Numbered from the stretch's first letter, positions 33,607 through 43,169 are shown. The stretch is 64,000 bases of DNA from Acetobacter nitrogenifigens DSM 23921 = NBRC 105050 (GCF_000429165.1 NZ_AUBI01000010.1:1-64000), one strand, 5' to 3'. Notes: a model not told the origin generated them from the letters alone. Numbers and translations are program-made.

Positions 33607-34785
33607 TCAACCAAGGCCGGTCATCCCCTGCACGCCCCAATCCCACTGGTAGATGGCGTCATCATTCAGGACCGTTCCCTCTGGCACACGGATCGCACCA
33701 GTGTTGTCACGGATCGGACCGCGAAACGGGTTGTATCCGGCAAGAATGCGCGTACGCATCGCATCCGCCCGCGCCGCGATGTCCGGTGGCACGGTCTCGC
33801 CCCATGCGTCGCGATCAACGCCGTCCGACAGAGTGAGGAAATGCGGCGCCCCGCGCCAGGAACCGTTCAACCGAGCGCGGACCTGTTCGACGTAAAAACG
33901 AGAAAAATCCAGCGTCACCGAACTGACATAGGCTTTCGGCCCGAACTGCCGCATGCCCAGATTCCACATCGCCGCCTTGATCCCACGGGCCTCCGCCACA
34001 CGAAGATAGGCAGGTTCGTCCGTAATGCCGCACAGAAAATCGCATCCGCTGTCCACCAGTGCGCTGGCTGCCTGCGTCGCGGCTTGCGGGTCGAACCATG
34101 CATTGATGGCTATGGCGCGCATCGTGCACGCCGGATTGACGGATTGCGCGCCCAGCAGCGTCGCATTGGCGCTTGCGTAGACAGACGGAATCGGAAACGT
34201 TCCGACATAACCAAGCTGGTTCGTCTTCGTCATCAAACCGGCCGCGATACCGATGATGTAGCTCGCATACCAGTGGGTGATGTAATACCAGCCCAGATTA
34301 CCGGTCACCGTATGTCCGTCACACTCCAAAAACCCAACATCCGGCGCACGATCGGCCACATCCTTGATAAAGTCGCCATAGTTCGAGGTGGAGATGACCA
34401 GTTGCGCGCCTTCGGCGACGAATTGCCGAAAGATTCGTGTCGCGTCTGCCGAGTACGGGATGCTTTCGACGAAAACCGTTTTCAGTTTCGGAAAGGCCTT
34501 GCGCACCGCTTGCACGCCGAGGTCATGCGCCGTCGTCCACCCGCCATCGGTGATCGGCCCCGTGTGACCGAATGCGACCAGCGCATCTTCTTCAGCGACA
34601 GGTTTAAGGGGAGAGGCGCCTAATGCTGGACGCAGGGCGCCCGGCAATATGCCTGCGCCGAAACTCGCCGCTGCGCCGCGCAGCAGGGAGCGGCGTCCAG
34701 ACGACGCAAACGACCTACCCAAACGTCCACTCTCCAAACCCTCTGGCCGACGCTGCTCCGTAAAGACTCCCCCCGGACCCTTCAC
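33607..34785 (-). CDS. BMP-family ABC substrate-binding protein (purine/nucleoside-type)
   Basis: A 392-residue periplasmic protein. A twin-arginine-like signal GRRSLLRGAAASFGAG lies at about residues 30-45 if the GTG at 34785 is used. The BMP fold shows in VAFGHTGPITDGGWTTAHDLG, YVGTFPIPSVYASANATLLG and AINAWFDPQAATQAASALVD. The ribosome site is poor, so a start some codons downstream is possible. Ligands of this family are mostly nucleosides or purines; an N-heterocycle ligand is inferred. Confidence 0.82.
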   Translation of the reverse strand: MKGPGGVFTEQRRPEGLESGRLGRSFASSGRRSLLRGAAASFGAGILPGALRPALGASPLKPVAEEDALVAFGHTGPITDGGWTTAHDLGVQAVRKAFPKLKTVFVESIPYSADATRIFRQFVAEGAQLVISTSNYGDFIKDVADRAPDVGFLECDGHTVTGNLGWYYITHWYASYIIGIAAGLMTKTNQLGYVGTFPIPSVYASANATLLGAQSVNPACTMRAIAINAWFDPQAATQAASALVDSGCDFLCGITDEPAYLRVAEARGIKAAMWNLGMRQFGPKAYVSSVTLDFSRFYVEQVRARLNGSWRGAPHFLTLSDGVDRDAWGETVPPDIAARADAMRTRILAGYNPFRGPIRDNTGAIRVPEGTVLNDDAIYQWDWGVQGMTGLG

Positions 34786-34905
34786 GCGCCGGCTCTCCGC
34801 TCAGAACGCATACTGCTCCCCCTCGCCACAACGCCGTCCGCACCTAGCCCCCCGGCATGTCGTTCCGAAAACGTTGCGATCTCCTTGTTGCGACAATTAA
34901 CGTGA

Positions 34906-35487
34906 TCAGGCAAGCGCGGCGCTTTTGGCAATGCCGACGCCTGCAGCAGCAAGCTTCTGCAACGCCTCGTCGCGCGGCCCGATGCCGCGACAAGCATCAA
35001 CGATAACAATACTTTCAAAGCCCTCGTTCATTGCATCAACCGCGGTGGCCGATACACAGTAGTCAAGCGCAAGCCCCGTAACGAACACACGTTCGACGCC
35101 AACCTCTCGCAACCACGACGCCAGCCCCGTCGCACTGGCATGGTCGTTGTCCAGAAAGGCAGAATAACTGTCGACCGTCTTGCTACGTCCCTTTCTCAAC
35201 ACCAGCGCCACCGGTGCGCAATCGAGTCCTGCGGCGAGGGCCGCCCCATCGGTTCCCGCCACGCAATGCGGCGGCCAAGGCCCAGCTGGCTCGCTTGTCT
35301 GAAACGAAACATGACTGGGGGGGTGCCAGTCCTGCGTGGCGACGACGGCTCCGAACGGTAGCGCCGACAGGCGGTTGATCAACGGAACCACGGCATCCCC
35401 ATTGGGCACCGCAAGCGCGCCGCCGGGAAGGAAGTCGTTCTGCACGTCGATGACGAGCAAGGCGTCGCGGGATGAGATCAGCGTCAT
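34906..35487 (-). CDS. Nicotinamidase/isochorismatase-family amidohydrolase
   Basis: A 193-residue cysteine hydrolase from the ATG at 35487. The catalytic triad is visible: Asp in LLVIDVQNDFLPGGALAV, Lys in ALVLRKGRS, and Cys in VTGLALDYCVSATA. The metal site pattern DWHPPSHVSF is that of PncA nicotinamidases. In this cluster it could act in NAD salvage or hydrolyse an amide formed from a nitrogen heterocycle. The length matches PncA well. Confidence 0.85.
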   Translation of the reverse strand: MTLISSRDALLVIDVQNDFLPGGALAVPNGDAVVPLINRLSALPFGAVVATQDWHPPSHVSFQTSEPAGPWPPHCVAGTDGAALAAGLDCAPVALVLRKGRSKTVDSYSAFLDNDHASATGLASWLREVGVERVFVTGLALDYCVSATAVDAMNEGFESIVIVDACRGIGPRDEALQKLAAAGVGIAKSAALA

Positions 35488-35560
35488 GAACCGAGTGTGT
35501 CGCCCCGCAGCAAGGCGCGTCAATCCGTAGGCCGGATCAAAGACGGAGCGACGGCCTCCG

Positions 35561-36532
35561 TCAGACCAGCACGTCCAACTCGGGCGGCTCTCGCCCCTCC
35601 GCCACGCAGAGTATGTTGTGAAGCATACGCTCGACATTGCCCGCATAGGCGTCCGCCGACATCGCGCCGATATGCGGCGTGACAATCATACGATCAACCT
35701 CAAGGAACGGATGATCCGGCCCGATCGGTTCGACGGAATAAACGTCGACCGCCGCCCCCCCGAGACGCCCGCTTCGCACCGCCTCCGCGAGATCGTCCTC
35801 GACGACAAGCCCCCCGCGCGCCGTGTTGACGACGAACGCGCCCTCCTTCATCCGCTCGATCGCGGTCTTGTCGATCAGCCCCTCTGTTTCCTTCGAAAGC
35901 GCGCAGTGCAACGAAATGATGTCCGAGGTCGCGATCACCTCGTCGAGCGGAGCGTAACGCACGCCGAGTTCACGCTCCTCGACCGGGGAGAGCGGCGTGC
36001 GCTTGTAATAGAGAACCGTGCAGGAAAATCCTCGCAAAAACCGGGCAAGTTGCTTTCCGATATACCCAAGACCGATCAGGCCCACGGTTTTCCCTGTGAG
36101 CTGCCGCGACGTTCCGCCCAATGCGCCCTTGAGCCACCGGCCTTCGTGCAACCCGACATGACCAGAGACGATATTGCGTCCCAGCGACAGGATCAGACCT
36201 AGTGCGGTCTCCGCCACCGCAACCGCGTTGCTTCCCGTCGTGCGCATGACGCGCACGCCACGTTGGCGAGCGGCCTCAAGGTCGATATTGTCGTAGCCGA
36301 CGCCCCATTTCTGCACGGCCTTGAGTCGCGCCGCAGCGCCGGCGCGGATCATGTCCGCCGTTACCGGAACATCCCCGGTGATTGCGAAGTCGGCGTCCGC
36401 GATGGCCGCCAGTTGGTCTTCGGCTGAGCGGCTCCGGCTTGTCGCAAGCGTGAAGCCTTCAGGTACATAAAGAGAAAACCTCGCGAGCCCCGCTTCCGGC
36501 ATCGGGTCTAAAATCACAAGACGCAGGGACAT
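35561..36532 (-). CDS. D-2-hydroxyacid dehydrogenase, NAD-dependent
   Basis: A 323-residue dehydrogenase of the D-isomer-specific 2-hydroxyacid family (glyoxylate/phosphoglycerate type). GLIGLGYIGKQLARFLRG is the NAD-binding loop; the catalytic Arg is in NTARGGLV, Glu in YSVEPIGPDHPF and His in TPHIGAMSADA. It lies 73 bases upstream of the nicotinamidase-type gene. Reduction of a 2-oxo acid formed by ring catabolism, such as glyoxylate, would fit but is inference. Confidence 0.88.
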   Translation of the reverse strand: MSLRLVILDPMPEAGLARFSLYVPEGFTLATSRSRSAEDQLAAIADADFAITGDVPVTADMIRAGAAARLKAVQKWGVGYDNIDLEAARQRGVRVMRTTGSNAVAVAETALGLILSLGRNIVSGHVGLHEGRWLKGALGGTSRQLTGKTVGLIGLGYIGKQLARFLRGFSCTVLYYKRTPLSPVEERELGVRYAPLDEVIATSDIISLHCALSKETEGLIDKTAIERMKEGAFVVNTARGGLVVEDDLAEAVRSGRLGGAAVDVYSVEPIGPDHPFLEVDRMIVTPHIGAMSADAYAGNVERMLHNILCVAEGREPPELDVLV

Positions 36533-36658
36533 CGGCTTTCGTATCTCCGTTATCGAACCGCAATCACATCGGCCCGAAATACTGCAAACTTAGGCAAATA
36601 TGGCAAAAATCGTTTACAAATCAGTTCAAACCACCATCATCCACACCGCCTCAAAACG

Positions 36659-38398
36659 TTACTCCGACTTACCGACCAAAGCACTGGCCGCGTCGCTCGC
36701 AACCGAGCCATCCGAAGCATTTTCCGGTGCACGATCGGGCCAGAAGCGCACGCCAGGCTTTGCAAGACCGCCGCCAAGCGCGATCGCCACACCATCCGCG
36801 CGCCAGCAGGCCGCGCCTTCCATAGCGCCGTCTGCCCTGAACCCAATTGCGTTCATCCCTCCGCCAATGTGCGGTTTCTGCCGCACGTCGTATCCGGACT
36901 GTGCGAGCGCGTCCTCCCGCAGCCGGTAAGCTGGCTCAATCTCGACCTCCGCCCCCTGCGTCCAGAGACGCGGCGCCTCGACCGCTTCCTGCAAGGACAT
37001 GCCGTGATCGAGAAGATTGACGATGGCCTGAAACACTGAGGGAAAGATTCTCAACCCGCCTGGCATGCCAAGAGCGAAACGAGGAGCGCCGTCGCGCAAC
37101 ACCATCATCGGCGCCATCGACGTCGGAACGCGCTTCCCCGGCTGGATTGAAAGCGCGTGCCCCGGATGAGGGTCGAAATTGCTCATGTAGTTATTGGGAA
37201 TGATCCCCGTTTCAGGGTCCATGAAACGGGCGCCGAACAGACCGTTGATCGTATGCGTCGCCGCCACGACGTTTCCTTCCCCGTCCGCGACCGTAACGTG
37301 CGTCGTGTCCGCGCTTTCCCGTCCGTATGCAGGAATATCGGCAAGCGCACCGCCCGCGTCGTGAAGGCGCGCAACGCAATCGCGCGCGTAATCTTTGGCT
37401 GTCAACCGCGCAACGGGGACATCCACGAAAGCTGGGTCGCCACTGAACCGACGACGATCCTCGAAGGCGATTTTAATAATTTCAGTCAGGACTCGCAGAC
37501 TCTCAACACTGCCGAAACCCATGGCTGCAACGTCGAATTCCTCGAGCATGTTCAGCATCTGCGCGACATGCACGCCGGACGACGCAGGCGGAGGCGGCCC
37601 CACGATATCGAAACCTCGATACCGGCCGACGATCGGCGCCCGGTCTACGGTCCGGTAATCCCGCAGATCGGCCTCGGTCAGCCAGCCCGGATCATCCCCG
37701 GAGGCAATGCGCCGCACCAGCGCCTCGCCCAACGCCCCACCGTGCAGCGCCGAGGCCCCTTCGGCGGCGATCAGTTCAAGCGCTTCTCCATAAACGGGCT
37801 GACGCAGGCGCGAACCGACCGGCAACGCCCGCCCGTCCGGCAGGAACAGCGAACGCATCACCGGGTCAACGAGCAGATCCCCGCCGTTCTCATTGATAGC
37901 GCCTGAGAGATAATGCGTGACCTGAAAACCCGATTTGGCAAGCCTGATGGCGGGGGCGACAACATCCGCGAATGGCAGTTTGCCAAAGCGCGTCTGCATC
38001 GCATGCCAGCCCAACAGATTTCCCGGAACGGCCACGGCGGTTGGTCCGACAAGATTGCGCCGCCCCACCGCATCCATATAACGCGGCCCCTCATCTTCCA
38101 GAGGCTCATAAATCTCAGGCGTCATAGAGGCAGCCGCGAAGGACAGCGCATCGATGACGATGTGCTCGCCGGAAGCCAGACGCAGATGCGACAGGCCGCC
38201 GCCCATCACGCCGACCATCATGGGTTCGACCACCGTGAGCGCCAGCAACGTCGCCGCCGCCGCGTCGAAAGCGTTCCCGCCAGCGGCGAGCATCTCCGCA
38301 CCCGCCGCGGCGCCCATCGGATGATTGGCGACGACGACGCCCTTCTTTCCAACGACAGGAGTCTTGTCGCATGTGAAAAGTGGCGGATGAACGATCAT
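36659..38398 (-). CDS. Gamma-glutamyltransferase-family Ntn hydrolase (possibly HpxW-like amidohydrolase)
   Basis: A 579-residue self-processing hydrolase. The nucleophile is Thr365 in the TTHVTVADGEGNVVA stretch, where the precursor would cleave into two chains; MGGGLSHLRLA and TSMAPMMVL are substrate-site segments. It has no signal peptide, unlike periplasmic Ggt, so it acts in the cytosol. HpxW of Klebsiella, an oxamate amidohydrolase in purine catabolism, belongs to this family, which fits the surrounding genes. Plain glutathione metabolism cannot be excluded. Confidence 0.83.
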   Translation of the reverse strand: MIVHPPLFTCDKTPVVGKKGVVVANHPMGAAAGAEMLAAGGNAFDAAAATLLALTVVEPMMVGVMGGGLSHLRLASGEHIVIDALSFAAASMTPEIYEPLEDEGPRYMDAVGRRNLVGPTAVAVPGNLLGWHAMQTRFGKLPFADVVAPAIRLAKSGFQVTHYLSGAINENGGDLLVDPVMRSLFLPDGRALPVGSRLRQPVYGEALELIAAEGASALHGGALGEALVRRIASGDDPGWLTEADLRDYRTVDRAPIVGRYRGFDIVGPPPPASSGVHVAQMLNMLEEFDVAAMGFGSVESLRVLTEIIKIAFEDRRRFSGDPAFVDVPVARLTAKDYARDCVARLHDAGGALADIPAYGRESADTTHVTVADGEGNVVAATHTINGLFGARFMDPETGIIPNNYMSNFDPHPGHALSIQPGKRVPTSMAPMMVLRDGAPRFALGMPGGLRIFPSVFQAIVNLLDHGMSLQEAVEAPRLWTQGAEVEIEPAYRLREDALAQSGYDVRQKPHIGGGMNAIGFRADGAMEGAACWRADGVAIALGGGLAKPGVRFWPDRAPENASDGSVASDAASALVGKSE

Positions 38399-38952
38399 AG
38401 GCGGTTCTCCTTGGGCCGTAACGCGTCGGAACGCCGTGCTTCCAATCCGTGACGCAGTTCACACTCCGGCGCGCTCATCCACTCGAACGAGCATCGACGG
38501 GCCGCATCAGTCGAAGCAACGGCAATTACCCCACCGGTCCGACACTCAACCAGCCGGCGGCGGGATCGCCATTCGCTTCGTTACGACGGTCGTGAATGTC
38601 GAGGGCGCCGAGCGCTTTGGTCAAGGGAGACGGCGTCGATTTTTCAGTTCAGCGCGAAAGACGACCATCCCCCTCCTGCGCCTTCCGATCCGCCCACGCC
38701 TCGACCTATCTGGCAAAAGCAGGGTAAAGCATGCCCCCCGATCCTGTCGTAGCCCCGCGCGCCATGCCGCGTCGCACCTAGGGAGAACCGCACGCAAGGT
38801 TCACCGCCACCGATCGCGCCAGCGCCTCGGCAGGCTGGCCCACGTCACCCGCCTCACGCCCACGCCGCTTTTGGCGGAATGACCGTCGTTTTACGCCGCC
38901 GTCTTTCAACCAGCATCCCGCCGATCGTGATCTCTGAAGCAAGGATTTCGCA
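38399..38952. other. Divergent intergenic region between Ntn hydrolase and creatininase genes
   Basis: A 554-base gap between divergent genes. It should contain both promoters, but I see no clear consensus -35/-10 or palindrome. The frames that span it resemble GC-driven shadow frames. Confidence 0.4.
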
Positions 38953-39783
38953 ATGCCTTCGTCGTATTACCTCGCTGAACTCTGCGCCGCAGAAATGCGC
39001 GAAGCCGCAGTCCGCAAACCGGTCATCCTTTTGCCCATGGGCAGTTTTGAAGATCAGGGCCCCCACGCCCCCATGGGGGATTACCTCAGCGCCGCGAAAA
39101 TCGCTGAAAAAATAGCGGAGCGCGCGACGCGGAACGGGCGGGAGACCTATGTCGCTCCGGTCGTCCCGTTCGGCGGGGAAGATTTTTTCGGCTATATGCC
39201 AGGAGGAATCTCTCTGTCACAGTCAACGCTACGCGCTGTGGTCGACGATATGTTGCGCTGCCTGCTCCGCCACGACCTTACGCGCGTCGTCTTCATCAAC
39301 GGTCATGGCGGCAATTGCGGCGTCATTAACGATGCTACGCAAAAAGTCTGGCTTGAACAGCGCGTAATCATGCCGTCCTTCTACCTGTGGCGCGTCGCGC
39401 AGGATCTGCTGCCGGGCGTTATCGGCGAAGAACAGGCCGCCAGATCAAGCGGCCACGGCTGCAACCCGCTGACCAGCGTCGTGATGCATCTTTTCCCTGA
39501 TTTGATCAGGCCCGAACATCTCCACGCCGCCCGCACACCGAGTGACGTCTGGGGCCTGCCCGTCACCGGCTTTACGTCGCTTGCCATTGGCGACGGCGGC
39601 ACAATCACAGTTCCTCTGGAAGGCGGCGACACGGTGCCCGGTGGCGTGTGGGGAGGAGACCCTCGGCTCTGTTCCGCCGAAACAGGAGCGCAACTGGTCG
39701 AGAAACTGGTCTCGATCGGCTCCGAAATCGTGCAACATGTAACCGATCATTCCGACCCGCAGACAGGCAAGGCCATTCTATAA
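38953..39783 (+). CDS. Creatininase-family amidohydrolase with altered metal motif
   Basis: A 276-residue cytosolic metallo-amidohydrolase. The family motif PMGSFEDQGPHAPMGDYLSA differs from the usual GSxEQHGPHLPL in that the metal His is replaced by Gln (EDQGPH). The second site INGHGGNCG is intact. AAGGA lies 8 bases before the ATG. The family opens cyclic amides (creatinine, formamidopyrimidine deformylases). The substitution may change the metal or the reaction. It is divergent from the Ntn hydrolase gene in the N-heterocycle cluster. Confidence 0.8.
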   Translation: MPSSYYLAELCAAEMREAAVRKPVILLPMGSFEDQGPHAPMGDYLSAAKIAEKIAERATRNGRETYVAPVVPFGGEDFFGYMPGGISLSQSTLRAVVDDMLRCLLRHDLTRVVFINGHGGNCGVINDATQKVWLEQRVIMPSFYLWRVAQDLLPGVIGEEQAARSSGHGCNPLTSVVMHLFPDLIRPEHLHAARTPSDVWGLPVTGFTSLAIGDGGTITVPLEGGDTVPGGVWGGDPRLCSAETGAQLVEKLVSIGSEIVQHVTDHSDPQTGKAIL

Positions 39784-39801
39784 ATATTCCTTGCGAAGAA
39801 A

Positions 39802-39853
39802 AGGAAAGATCGACGCTGCAAATGATCCGTCATTGGCGGCGTCGATCTTTCCT
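39802..39853. terminator. Long hairpin between convergent genes
   Basis: Fifteen bases (AGGAAAGATCGACGC) pair perfectly with GCGTCGATCTTTCCT, and further inner pairs (AATGA/TCATT) leave a TCCG loop. It sits between the creatininase stop and the convergent alpha/beta hydrolase stop, as expected of a bidirectional terminator. Confidence 0.75.
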
Positions 39854-39893
39854 CAAGGGGCAGGCGAAATTTGGCTACGGACGCCGCCGCACA

Positions 39894-40751
39894 TCAGGGC
39901 GTCGAAAAAATGGCGCCCGCGACCTCGTCTGGATTTTCCAACGAAGCGAAATGCCCCGTGTTTGGCAATATCCGTATATTGCTTCCACGTATCAATTTTT
40001 TTACCGATTCGCGCTCGGATGGTTTCGACCAGTCGTGATCGCCATAGACCAACGTGACCGGAACGCTGATGCGCCCATAAAGCACCCGGGCCGCCATAAA
40101 ACTCGGAAGGCTTCTGAAATACGACGTTTCGACCGTCGGATAGCCACACCTCTTCCCGCTTCGGATCAACTCCGACACAAAATCCGATGGCAATTTGCGT
40201 CGGTCGTAAAACCCGCCACCGAGAATGCCCGACAGAACCTGCTCGTTCTCGATACTCGAAATGACTTTTCCGACACCGGGAATACGCATTCCCTTGACGA
40301 CGAACGACGCGAGAGCGTTCGCTCTTTCTACCCCTTGCGGATAATCATACGTGTTGACCGCTACGACCGAGCGGATACCCTCCCCCCGCTGCGCCGCGAT
40401 GCTCAGCGCCAGCGTCGCCCCCATCGACTCTCCGGCGAGGACAAGATTTTTCAAGGACAGGCGGTCGATGAAATCGAGCATGTCCCGCCGTACAGAAGGC
40501 TCGTCATAAACTGCCTGAGGGCGGATGTCGGACCAACCCATGCCCGGCAGATCCACGGCGTAGACGGTGAAACGTTCCGCCAGAAGAGGTATAAGGCGCT
40601 GAAAATAATCCAGTTGCGTCCGCAATGTATGCATCAGCAGAAGCGGAGCGCCGCTGCCCGTCACAAGATATCGGATCCTGTTTCCGGACGAGAGAACGAC
40701 ATGGCGGACCTCGCCTTCTCCCGACCACCTAGGTGTGTATTCATCGCTCAT
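39894..40751 (-). CDS. Alpha/beta-hydrolase
   Basis: A 285-residue hydrolase from the ATG at 40751, with AAGGA 8 bases upstream. The oxyanion-region pattern is LLLMHTLRTQLDYFQRLIP; the nucleophile elbow is GESMG (Ser in LVLAGESMGATLALS), Asp in VYGDHDWSKP and His in LPNTGHFASLENP. There is no signal peptide. The gene follows a small lipoprotein gene by 100 bases. The substrate is not evident; fold and length suit esterases and C-C bond hydrolases. Confidence 0.85.
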   Translation of the reverse strand: MSDEYTPRWSGEGEVRHVVLSSGNRIRYLVTGSGAPLLLMHTLRTQLDYFQRLIPLLAERFTVYAVDLPGMGWSDIRPQAVYDEPSVRRDMLDFIDRLSLKNLVLAGESMGATLALSIAAQRGEGIRSVVAVNTYDYPQGVERANALASFVVKGMRIPGVGKVISSIENEQVLSGILGGGFYDRRKLPSDFVSELIRSGKRCGYPTVETSYFRSLPSFMAARVLYGRISVPVTLVYGDHDWSKPSERESVKKLIRGSNIRILPNTGHFASLENPDEVAGAIFSTP

Positions 40752-40851
40752 TTTCGGAATCCTTCCCTGTTCACACAACCCGCCGCGGTCGCCGGAATAC
40801 GTATCTGCAGCCCGATCCATTCAAGAGAAAATCGTCGGGCCATTTTTCATC

Positions 40852-41037
40852 TTACTTTTCCCAACCGTGTATTTGCTCGTAAGCAGCATACGACATCGGC
40901 GTTGTGGCGGCGAAGGCCAGATCTTGCGTCGTCACACTACGAGGTTTGATGTCGGAACACGCCGCCAGCAGCAGGGAAGACAGAGAGGCAAGAACGAAAG
41001 CCGCATTTGCACGGCTATGATTTTTAACGCGTGACAT
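40852..41037 (-). CDS. Small putative lipoprotein
   Basis: Sixty-one residues with a lipobox LLLAAC (Cys at residue 27) after a basic, hydrophobic signal (SRANAAFVLASLSS). The mature part is short: SDIKPRSVTTQDLAFAATTP, ending HGWEK. AAGGA lies 8 bases before the ATG, which supports translation. No known family. It is probably co-transcribed with the alpha/beta hydrolase gene. Confidence 0.65.
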   Translation of the reverse strand: MSRVKNHSRANAAFVLASLSSLLLAACSDIKPRSVTTQDLAFAATTPMSYAAYEQIHGWEK

Positions 41038-41086
41038 TTCTACTATCCTTTACGATAAACGATGACATGAAGATGAGATTACGATC

Positions 41087-41908
41087 TCATTCGGCTCTGT
41101 GGCCGTCTGCACGCGCCGTCGCGTAACGAGCGGCAGGCGAGGAACGAGAAAGATTCGGCGCCAGGGTCTGGCGTGCGGCTTCATAGGCGTTCCAGTCCGC
41201 AACATCCGGCAGCGACGGGATCGTCACCAATTCGCCCTGATCAAGCCCGGCCAACGCCGCGTCGACCATGTCTTCCGCTTTCATGACGATTTCAGACGGC
41301 AGATGCTCTACTGGCGTGCCTGCGACATTCCAGAATTCCGTCGCCGTGGCGCCCGGCAGCACCGCCTGAACCGTGACGCCGGTCTCCGACAGCTCCTTGT
41401 GCAAAGACTGCGTAAGCGCCAGCACGAAGGCCTTGGAGCCGCCATACACGCCGTTCAGGATTTCCGGAGCAATAGCCGCGATCGACGCGATATTGATGAT
41501 CACGCCCCGATCCCGCGTGACGAAACCGGGCAGTACGGCGTAGGTCAACCGCGTCAGTGCGACGACGTTCAGGTCGATCATCGCTTCCATAGCGTCGATA
41601 TTTGACTGTAAAGCCGGAGCCGACGAGCCGACGCCAGCGTTATTGACCAGCGCGGTGATGCTGTGATCGGTCTTCAGGATATCCGCCACCCGGCGCACGT
41701 CGGCGCTCTGGCCAAGATCCGCCGCCACAACTTCGACGGACCGCCCGGTCGCGTCCGTGATCCGCGCCGCCATTTCGTCAAGCCGCTCCCGGTTGCGCGC
41801 AACCAGGATCAGGTCGTAGCCGCGTCGCGCCAGCCGGTCTGCGTAGATGGCGCCGATGCCCGACGATGCGCCCGTCACCAACGCCGTTCCCAGATGTTTC
41901 GTTGTCAT
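41087..41908 (-). CDS. Short-chain dehydrogenase/reductase
   Basis: A 273-residue NAD(P)-dependent reductase from the ATG at 41908 with AAGGA upstream. TGASSGIG, NNAGVG, INIASIAA (Ser) and VYGGSK (Tyr, Lys) are intact, and LPGATATEFW follows. It is divergent from the GlxA-type regulator at 42027 with a 118-base gap, so that regulator very likely controls it. Substrate unknown. Confidence 0.87.
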   Translation of the reverse strand: MTTKHLGTALVTGASSGIGAIYADRLARRGYDLILVARNRERLDEMAARITDATGRSVEVVAADLGQSADVRRVADILKTDHSITALVNNAGVGSSAPALQSNIDAMEAMIDLNVVALTRLTYAVLPGFVTRDRGVIINIASIAAIAPEILNGVYGGSKAFVLALTQSLHKELSETGVTVQAVLPGATATEFWNVAGTPVEHLPSEIVMKAEDMVDAALAGLDQGELVTIPSLPDVADWNAYEAARQTLAPNLSRSSPAARYATARADGHRAE

Positions 41909-42026
41909 TGTCGTGGTTCCTTTTCGTTCGAAGGCCCGTCGCCTTCGTCTGGAGGAACCATAGGCGGGCTGGAATTTGTCTTGAATGTCATATATGCGTC
42001 TTTTCAAGACAAACAGGATCACAGCC

Positions 42027-42962
42027 ATGCAGCGCGTCGGATTCATCATCTATCCGGGCTTCCAGATCATCGGCCTCGCCGCCGCGACGGCGTTCGAGGT
42101 CGCCAACCTCGTCAGCGACCCGCCGGTCTACGACGTATCGGTCCGCTCGGAGGCCGGCGGCACGATCCGTGGATCAGACGCCGTGTCCGTCGACAGCGTG
42201 GCGTTGGATGACACGCATTTCGACACCCTGATCGTCCTGGGCGGGACGGGCATTCCCGTTTCCTCGCCTAATTTGCTGGAATATATCCGAACTGCCGCTG
42301 AAAGCGTCCGGCGCCTCGCCTCAATCTGCACAGGCGCCTTCGTCCTTGCCGACGCCGGATTGCTCGACGGACGGCGCGCGACCACGCACTGGCTCATGTC
42401 ACCCGAACTGCGCACCCGGTTTCCGGCGATCAAGGTGGAGGAGGATCGGATATTCCTGATCGACGGCGCGATCTGGACCTCAGCCGGGATGAGCGCCGGG
42501 ATCGACCTTGCGCTGGCGATGATCGAAAAGGATCTGGGGCGCGACATCGCAAGATCGGTGGCGCAGAAACTGGTGCTCTACCACCGCCGCGCGGGCGGGC
42601 AGTCCCAGCATTCGACCCTGCTGGCGCTTGAGCCCAAATCGGACCGTATTCAAAGCGCCATGGACTACGCCCGGCGTAACCTGAGGAACACTCTGGCGGT
42701 GGAGGAACTCGCCGAGGCCGCGCATCTCAGTCCCCGCCAGTTCAGCCGCCTCTTCCGCGCCGAAACAGGGGAATCTCCAGCCAAGGCCATCGAAAAACTA
42801 CGCCTTGAAGCTGCACGGCTGATGCTCGAGCAGGGGCGGCATCCTATCGAGGTCATCGCGCGAGAAACCGGCTTCGACGACCGTAACCGCATGCGCAGGG
42901 CCTTTCTGCGGGCCTATGGCGTGCCGCCGCAGGATATCAGGCGCAATCTTGCGGAAGCGTAG
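42027..42962 (+). CDS. GlxA-family transcriptional regulator (DJ-1/PfpI domain plus AraC HTH)
   Basis: A 311-residue regulator. Residues 1-190 form a DJ-1/PfpI-like domain (MQRVGFIIYPGFQIIGLAAA, elbow Cys in SICTGAFVLADAG); residues 215-310 hold two AraC helix-turn-helix motifs (LAVEELAEAAHLSPRQFSRL and PIEVIARETGFDDRNRMRRA). AGGA lies 9 bases before the ATG. GlxA-type proteins sense small metabolites. The probable target is the divergent SDR gene. Confidence 0.9.
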   Translation: MQRVGFIIYPGFQIIGLAAATAFEVANLVSDPPVYDVSVRSEAGGTIRGSDAVSVDSVALDDTHFDTLIVLGGTGIPVSSPNLLEYIRTAAESVRRLASICTGAFVLADAGLLDGRRATTHWLMSPELRTRFPAIKVEEDRIFLIDGAIWTSAGMSAGIDLALAMIEKDLGRDIARSVAQKLVLYHRRAGGQSQHSTLLALEPKSDRIQSAMDYARRNLRNTLAVEELAEAAHLSPRQFSRLFRAETGESPAKAIEKLRLEAARLMLEQGRHPIEVIARETGFDDRNRMRRAFLRAYGVPPQDIRRNLAEA

Positions 42963-43169
42963 GGGGAAATTCCCCTCTGTTTGACGAAGCCGTCCTGCGC
43001 GCGCCTCACGCCGAACGTCAGCCGACACGCGGCGAGGGCTGACCTTTCGCTGGCGCCGCGCCCGACACTGGCGAAAAATCATTCGATACGCCTCTTTCTG
43101 TTTTGACGTTTCATGCGTTATGATTCTAAGAATTTATTTACATTGCACAAAATTAAGCAGGGACTCTCA

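Noticed and set aside
39648-40949. 433-codon plus-strand frame opposite the alpha/beta hydrolase
   Set aside because: It runs across the creatininase end, a terminator hairpin and the hydrolase; no coherent protein.
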